A stretch of DNA of 64,000 bases, taken from assembly GCF_003072125.1 (NCBI RefSeq), contig NZ_QCYH01000012.1, positions 1 through 64,000 on the forward strand. The letters are read 5' to 3'. Positions 59,576 to 64,000 of this stretch are shown here, piece after piece. The position numbers and the translations under genes are program-made. The notes beneath the pieces are model-generated. The model saw nothing but the letters and a program-made list of their open reading frames with translations. It was not told the DNA's origin and did no database searches. The stretch's first letter is position 1, and each line of letters begins with the position of its first letter. The stretch is from Pelagivirga sediminicola. Its GTDB lineage: Bacteria; Pseudomonadota; Alphaproteobacteria; Rhodobacterales; Rhodobacteraceae.

Positions 59576-59817
59576 AGTGCTCACCTGCAACGACAGGGAA
59601 GGGTGCGCGACCCTCAATTGAGGCCGAGAGCAGAGAGGAACATCACGTGATCTAACGGCAAAAGAAAAGCCCCCAAACCAAGCGGCCTGAGAGCTGATCT
59701 AATTCGTTGTGCAACCTTTAGATACCTCTCCCGCGGATCGAAGTCAACGACACAACACCGATTCGGTGAACGGGACCCTTTTGCCTTCATTCAACTGATG
59801 GAGGTGTAGAAACACTC
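59576..59817 (+). other. repB-repC intergenic region (repC leader)
   Basis: 242 bases containing the ctRNA gene on the minus strand, a palindrome ATCACGTGAT (59642-59651), a CACCGA-T-TCGGTG dyad (59756-59768) just outside the ctRNA -35, and GGAGGTG before the repC ATG. These may form alternative hairpins that expose or hide the repC ribosome site. Confidence 0.6.
59660..59712 (-). ncRNA. RepABC countertranscribed RNA (incompatibility ctRNA)
   Basis: On the minus strand, -35 TTGACT (59747-59742), 17-bp spacer, -10 TATCTA (59724-59719), start near 59712. It ends at a GC hairpin plus TTTTCTTTT (59668-59660), a rho-independent terminator. The approximate length, 53 nt, and place between repB and repC match the ctRNA that sets repC translation and incompatibility. 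It is read against the repC leader. Confidence 0.75.
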
Positions 59818-61101
59818 ATGAAACATACAGGTTGGCGCAAGCCGACGCCGGGTCTTGGAGTTGCTCAGCAACTTGCCCAAGCCGGCGAACGGGTAAGTGT
59901 ACCCAAATCAAGGGCTTTTGTGGCCGTAAAGCGTGTGGGTGCGCACATAGGGCTTAAGGCGAGTGATATGATGCTCCTCGACACCCTTGGGGCCTTCACA
60001 CAGGCTCAGGACTGGGAGGAGGGCAGGCGGCCGATCGTGTGGGCCTCCAACGCCTATCTGATGGAGCAGACGGGGTTTTCACTCTCTGCCCTCAAGCGCC
60101 ACGCACGCCGCCTCGCAGAGGCGGGCATCATTGCCTTTCAGGATAGCTCTAATGGCAAGCGATGGGGACGCAGGGACGCGGATGGCGTGATCGTCGAGGC
60201 ATACGGCTTTGATCTGTCACCCATGTCGGCCCGTGTCGCAGAATTCGAACATCTCCACGCCGAGCTTCAGGCTGAGCGCGAGTTGTGCCAGCGCCTGAAG
60301 CGTCAGATTACAATCGCACGCCGGATGATCCGCGCTCGGATCGAAGCGGCTCTCAGCGGGGCGCTGAAAGGCCCTTGGGGCGTCTTCACTGACGTGTTTG
60401 AGGACCTTCTGGGCAGGCTTCCGCGCCGTCACGAGGCCTCCGAGACGCTTGAACGCCTTTTGGACTGGTTCAGAAAGCTTCAGGAGCGTGTCGAAGTGTC
60501 GTTCCTCAAGGCAACTGCGATGGATGAGGTTGTGGATAACAGCTCTGAAACGAATGAACAAACATCTAGAAAGACTCAAGATATGGACCCCAAGGGGGTC
60601 ATTTTCGACCCTCATATACTAATTACAAAACAACTTGATCCTGTAACTAGTAAGTCCTCAGAAAATGAGAACGCGGCGGCCGTGGTGCCAAATGCGCCAC
60701 CGGAAGAGCGTGTCGATCAGGAGCTGGAAGACTGGGTGGCTGAAACCCGCAAAATGCGGGGAACAGCGCTTGATCTGCAGACAGTCATGCAGGCTTGTCC
60801 CGAATTCGCATCCTGGGCGCACAATATGGGAGGATATCTGAAAGATTGGGGCGATCTTTACCGCGTCGCAGGCCAGCTCCGACCTATGATCGGCATTTCA
60901 GAGCACGCCTGGCACGTTGCCCAGGATCGATTGGGCAAGCAAGTGGCGACAGCGGCGCTTGTGCTCGTGTTCGACAAGCATTGCGCCGGCGAGGTGGCCT
61001 CACCTGGGGGATATCTGCGTGGTATGGTTGAGAAGGCCGGGGCAGGGGAGCTGCATCTTGAGCGCAGCTTCTACGGTCGCTTGAGTGGAGTGGCGGCGTG
61101 A
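59818..61101 (+). CDS. repC: RepC replication initiator
   Basis: A 427-residue RepC-type initiator, the protein that starts replication of RepABC plasmids. Its recognisable stretches are the N-terminal GWRKPTPGLGVAQQLAQ, LKASDMMLLDTLGAFT, IVWASNAYLMEQTGFSLSAL (winged HTH) and RDADGVIVEAYGFDLSPM. The linker at about residues 240-285 is encoded by AT-rich DNA, where the origin of RepABC plasmids normally lies. GGAGGTG precedes the start. Confidence 0.93.
   Translation: MKHTGWRKPTPGLGVAQQLAQAGERVSVPKSRAFVAVKRVGAHIGLKASDMMLLDTLGAFTQAQDWEEGRRPIVWASNAYLMEQTGFSLSALKRHARRLAEAGIIAFQDSSNGKRWGRRDADGVIVEAYGFDLSPMSARVAEFEHLHAELQAERELCQRLKRQITIARRMIRARIEAALSGALKGPWGVFTDVFEDLLGRLPRRHEASETLERLLDWFRKLQERVEVSFLKATAMDEVVDNSSETNEQTSRKTQDMDPKGVIFDPHILITKQLDPVTSKSSENENAAAVVPNAPPEERVDQELEDWVAETRKMRGTALDLQTVMQACPEFASWAHNMGGYLKDWGDLYRVAGQLRPMIGISEHAWHVAQDRLGKQVATAALVLVFDKHCAGEVASPGGYLRGMVEKAGAGELHLERSFYGRLSGVAA
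60534..60668. other. Putative oriV: AT-rich segment inside repC
   Basis: A stretch conspicuously richer in A and T than the flanking repC sequence, holding the perfect inverted repeat GACCCC AAG GGGGTC (60586-60600) and ATATACTAATTACAAAACAA. RepABC origins lie within repC in such a segment. This is inference by position and composition. Confidence 0.55.
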
Positions 61102-61206
61102 GATCATGAGAAGATTATGTCCTTCGCGTCGCTTTCGGTCTGCGGAGAGTGGAAGGATCTTGATATTTGGCAATCTTTGCCATAGGTTTTCATAAGGAGG
61201 CTCATC

Positions 61207-61449
61207 ATGGTGACAATGAATGTATCTCTCCCGGAGCAGATGAAATCTTGGGTGGAGCAACAGACCGAAGGTGGTCGGTTTGCCAACTCAAGCGATTACG
61301 TGCGCGATCTTATCCGCCGCGATCAGGAGCGGGGTATGGTGATAGCGGAGCTTCAGTCCGCAATTGATGCTGGGCTGGAGAGCGGTCCGGCCGCGCCATT
61401 CGATCCCACGGCGTTTAAGCAGAAGATGCATTCCACACGTGGCCCGTAG
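61207..61449 (+). CDS. parD: ParD-type antitoxin
   Basis: An 80-residue ribbon-helix-helix antitoxin: MNVSLPEQMKSWVEQQTEGG then RFANSSDYVRDLIRRDQE. It precedes and overlaps the parE-type toxin by 11 bases. AAGGAGG lies just upstream of the ATG. Confidence 0.92.
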   Translation: MVTMNVSLPEQMKSWVEQQTEGGRFANSSDYVRDLIRRDQERGMVIAELQSAIDAGLESGPAAPFDPTAFKQKMHSTRGP

Positions 61450-61738
61450 CTACGTTCTTCGACCGCTTGCTGAACAGGACCTTGCTGACATCTGGACCGA
61501 CGGCGCGGATCATTGGGGCATTGCGCAGGCCGACCGCTACTTCGACGGGATGGTTGAGCTATTTGATCTCTTGAGCGAACAGCCCGAGATAGCCCGCTTG
61601 CGAAAAGAGTTCAGACCGCCCGTTCGGATACACATCTACGGATCCCACATTTTTGTTTTCGAGACCGTCGAGACCGGGATCGCCGTTATCCGTGTTCTTC
61701 ATCAACGACGGGATATCCTGGCGTTACTTGGTGACTGA
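61439..61738 (+). CDS. parE: ParE-type toxin
   Basis: A 99-residue RelE/ParE-superfamily toxin that likely poisons DNA gyrase: YVLRPLAEQDLADIW, EIARLRKEFRPPVRIHIYGSHIFVFE and VIRVLHQRRDIL. Start is GTG at 61439, overlapping the parD end; the in-frame ATG at 61364 lies deep inside parD. The pair keeps the plasmid in the population. Confidence 0.88.
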   Translation: MARSYVLRPLAEQDLADIWTDGADHWGIAQADRYFDGMVELFDLLSEQPEIARLRKEFRPPVRIHIYGSHIFVFETVETGIAVIRVLHQRRDILALLGD

Positions 61739-61752
61739 AGAGGGCAGGGGGC

Positions 61753-62862
61753 TTATAGCCCCGCAGCCTTGGTCAGATTCACGCGGAACCGATCACGGCG
61801 GCGTTGGTAGCGGCGTGTCATCTCGGCGGACGCGTGGCCGAGGTGCTTCTGGACGTATCGTTCGTCGACTTCCGCGCTGCTGGCAAGACCAGCCCGCAGC
61901 GAGTGGCCGGAGAACAAGGCGAGGCGCTCTTTTTCGGGGAGGTCGGACCGGATGCCAGCATCCAGCACTGTTTGCTTGATCAAACGGGCGACGTGTTTGT
62001 CACTGAGCCGCGCCTCCAGTGCCTTCGTGCCATCACGGGACGTGCGGACGAACAGAGGCCCAAATTCGATCCTGGCAAAGTGCAGCCATTGTTCCAGTGC
62101 GTGGACCGGGCAGGTCTGGTCGCTGGAGCCACGGCCAATCTCGACTTCGCGCCAGCCAGTCTTGGCGTTTAGCGTGAGCAGGGCACCCCCTCCATTCTTG
62201 TCGCCCATGATCTCGATCCAGCCGCCGCTGTCGGGCGTGTCGTCCTTGTGGACGTCCAGGCCGACGATCTCCGAGCGCCTGAGGCCGCCAGCATAGCCCA
62301 GAAGCAGAATCGCCCGGTCGCGCAAGTCCCGCAGGTCGAAACCCAGGGTGGCCACCATGGCGAGAATGTCATCACGCAGGATCGCTTCCTTCTGAACCGG
62401 CGGCCGCGCGTGCTTGCGCTTGATCCCGGCCAGCACGGTGGCGATGTGGCGGTTCTTGCGATCAAGACTGAAGCCGCGTTGTTGATAGTGCCAGGCGAGG
62501 CCCGAGAGACGCCGTTCGATGGTCGTGACCGTTGTTGTTGAGGCCTTGCCAACTGGCGCAGCCAGGTCCGCCAGATAGAGTCCGATCATTTCGGGAGAGG
62601 GGGGCAGGGGATCGGTGCCCTTGATCCGGCACCATCGCCCAAAGTGTTTCCAGTCGGCAGCGTAAGCCTTGTTGGTGTTTTCGGCCGTGGAGGCTTTGGC
62701 GTAGTCGCGCGCGGTGTCGACAAGACGATCGAGGGTGCCCGAGCCCGCGACATGCGCGGGCAGGGCGATCCCATCGCTTTGTTCTTGATCTCCCTCGTCG
62801 TCCTGAGCAATACTAAATGCACCAGTGGTTGATGAAGTCGGTTTCTCGTCCTCTGAGGTCAT
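61753..62862 (-). CDS. Tyrosine recombinase/integrase
   Basis: A 369-residue site-specific recombinase. Core-binding domain (about 45-145), then catalytic domain with GGLRRSEI (Arg195 or 196), HSLRAG (His320, Arg323), LGHAS (His343) and RRYQRR (Tyr352). All catalytic residues are visible, so it should be active, for instance in dimer resolution or element integration. It converges on parE, whose stop is 14 bases away. Confidence 0.9.
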   Translation of the reverse strand: MTSEDEKPTSSTTGAFSIAQDDEGDQEQSDGIALPAHVAGSGTLDRLVDTARDYAKASTAENTNKAYAADWKHFGRWCRIKGTDPLPPSPEMIGLYLADLAAPVGKASTTTVTTIERRLSGLAWHYQQRGFSLDRKNRHIATVLAGIKRKHARPPVQKEAILRDDILAMVATLGFDLRDLRDRAILLLGYAGGLRRSEIVGLDVHKDDTPDSGGWIEIMGDKNGGGALLTLNAKTGWREVEIGRGSSDQTCPVHALEQWLHFARIEFGPLFVRTSRDGTKALEARLSDKHVARLIKQTVLDAGIRSDLPEKERLALFSGHSLRAGLASSAEVDERYVQKHLGHASAEMTRRYQRRRDRFRVNLTKAAGL

Positions 62863-63018
62863 TTTCCAGTGAATCCAGCAATGAAATTGAACTGCTTCCC
62901 AGCATATCTTTTCATGTCCGATAATGCAACATTATTGGACGTAAGAGAGAACTGTAAGGCGGGGCGGTTAGCGCAGTATTTTCTGGAGTAAAGCGCCGCG
63001 TGGGTTTAGGCTTTCGGG

Positions 63019-63993
63019 ATGAAGCAAGCCGCTAAACCCACTCTGAGCGCTACCAAGAGCATACAGCTGCTACCCCGCTGGATCACCCTCCCGCAGGACG
63101 ATACCCCTGAAACTGTTGCGTTTTTATCGGGCGCTGCGTTAGCGATGCTAGATGTGGTGCTGCGCGACCCGGGCGGCACATTGCCTGCGCCGTTGTTGCG
63201 GGACCGGTTGGCAATGGATGCGGCTGTAGCCTGCCTGAGATTGGAAGGTCGCAGTGACTCTGCATCCGATATCCGGGATGCGGTGTGTTTGGCGCGGCCA
63301 GTGCGACTGGTGCGGCCAGAGCGACTGGGGCGGGCAGGGGATGCCTATGGGCCTGCTGGAGACATGTTTGTGGCATGGCGCAGGTTGGCGCGGGTGAACT
63401 TGGCCGCGGGTGGGTGGACAGACCGTGTCAGGACGGTGCTGCCTGCCGCGGTGGCGGACGCGATGCCGGATTTTGGCGCCCCTCCAGGACCGCCGGTTGC
63501 ACAGGCAAGCCGGATACTGGCGGACGTGCTGCGACAGTTTCCCCGCGAGGAAGCGGCGGCATTGATGTTGGCGGATCTCACGCTGGCCCGCGCGGTTGGG
63601 TGGGATCGGCCCATGCCGTTATTGGCGGCGCATCTGCCGCGCAAGGATATCCGAGCGATCGCGGACGGGGCAGGCGATCCGGGTCCTCGTGTGCATCTGG
63701 CAATGATTGCGGCCTGCGATGGGGCCATTCGCAAGGCTGCGGATCTGGATCGCCGCGTCGCGAAGTTGCGGGCCGTTGCGCCGACACTGCGGGCCAAGGG
63801 ATCGGATGAGGCGTTGGCTCTGTTCTTGAGCCATGATGCAGTGTCGCCATCGGGGATGTTGTCTCCGATGATACAAGGCACGGCGGTCCCGATGACAGAC
63901 CGTGCGGCACGGCGGCTCTGTGATCGGCTGGTGGAATTGGGCGTTGTGCGCGAACTCACCGGGCGCGCGACGTTCCGGCTCTACGGGGTGTGA
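63019..63993 (+). CDS. DUF1403 family protein
   Basis: A 324-residue soluble protein of the DUF1403 family: LPRWITLPQDDTPE, AALAMLDVVLRDP, LLRDRLAMDAAVACLRLEGR, and FRLYGV at the end. The family occurs on alphaproteobacterial plasmids and beside integrase genes, as here. Function unknown. It is divergent from the integrase with about 160 bases between. Confidence 0.85.
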   Translation: MKQAAKPTLSATKSIQLLPRWITLPQDDTPETVAFLSGAALAMLDVVLRDPGGTLPAPLLRDRLAMDAAVACLRLEGRSDSASDIRDAVCLARPVRLVRPERLGRAGDAYGPAGDMFVAWRRLARVNLAAGGWTDRVRTVLPAAVADAMPDFGAPPGPPVAQASRILADVLRQFPREEAAALMLADLTLARAVGWDRPMPLLAAHLPRKDIRAIADGAGDPGPRVHLAMIAACDGAIRKAADLDRRVAKLRAVAPTLRAKGSDEALALFLSHDAVSPSGMLSPMIQGTAVPMTDRAARRLCDRLVELGVVRELTGRATFRLYGV

Positions 63994-64000
63994 ACATGAC

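Noticed and set aside
1-64000. CRISPR arrays, tRNA or rRNA genes, intact insertion sequences
   Set aside because: No regularly spaced repeats, no cloverleaf-compatible or rRNA sequence and no transposase were noticed on reading; a dedicated covariance-model scan could still find a tRNA.

Overview
The window looks like part of a large RepABC plasmid of an alphaproteobacterium, most likely from the Rhodobacterales (Roseobacter/Paracoccus-like group). Supporting signs are the repABC cassette at 57.1-61.1 kb with a countertranscribed RNA between repB and repC, a ParDE addiction pair, a tyrosine recombinase beside a DUF1403 gene, and alphaproteobacterial protein types throughout. No rRNA, tRNA, CRISPR array or intact insertion sequence is visible. 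Lineage and plasmid status are inferred from gene content only.

Region 1 (1-23.9 kb) is a copper-resistance and thiol-redox island. It holds three multicopper oxidases (one cut by the window edge), two cupredoxins (one fused to a CusF-type domain), a TolC/CusC-type outer membrane lipoprotein, CopZ, a CopA P1B-ATPase, CueR, ScsB and ScsC-type thiol oxidoreductases, two c-type cytochromes, two L,D-transpeptidases, a ccmFGHI cytochrome c maturation operon, DUF2933, DUF305 and SHOCT proteins and a small potassium-channel-like protein. Six CueR-type dyads with 19-bp promoter spacers (a seventh is doubtful) tie most of these transcription units into one regulon. They include the ccm operon and two divergent promoter pairs.

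Region 2 (23.9-37.9 kb) begins with a 5'-truncated degP fragment that marks a recombination joint. It continues with a conserved-plasmid block: a long ParB-like protein, DUF3768, two small conserved proteins, a GHKL ATPase, a 1460-residue methyltransferase/strawberry-notch helicase fusion, a Toprim protein and a DUF2493 (SLOG) protein. Three of these genes share a repeated, structured 5' leader. The block may serve plasmid establishment or anti-restriction, but this is inference.

Region 3 (37.7-57.1 kb) encodes most of an I-type (Dot/Icm, IncI-like, type IVB) secretion/conjugation apparatus in three blocks: dotD-dotC-dotB (+); dotA, IcmV-like, IcmX-position, small secreted proteins, transglycosylase, icmB/dotO, icmD, icmC, DotF-position (-); and a DsbC-like protein, icmL, icmK, icmE, icmT (+). 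The minus-strand order reproduces R64 traP-Q-R-U-V-W-X-Y. A 24-bp AT-rich palindrome recurs at the three starts of the region's transcription units and looks like a shared operator. The coupling proteins (DotL/DotM) and a relaxase are not in the window.

Region 4 (57.1-64 kb) is the replication and maintenance module: repA, repB, ctRNA, repC with an internal AT-rich putative origin, parDE, integrase and DUF1403.
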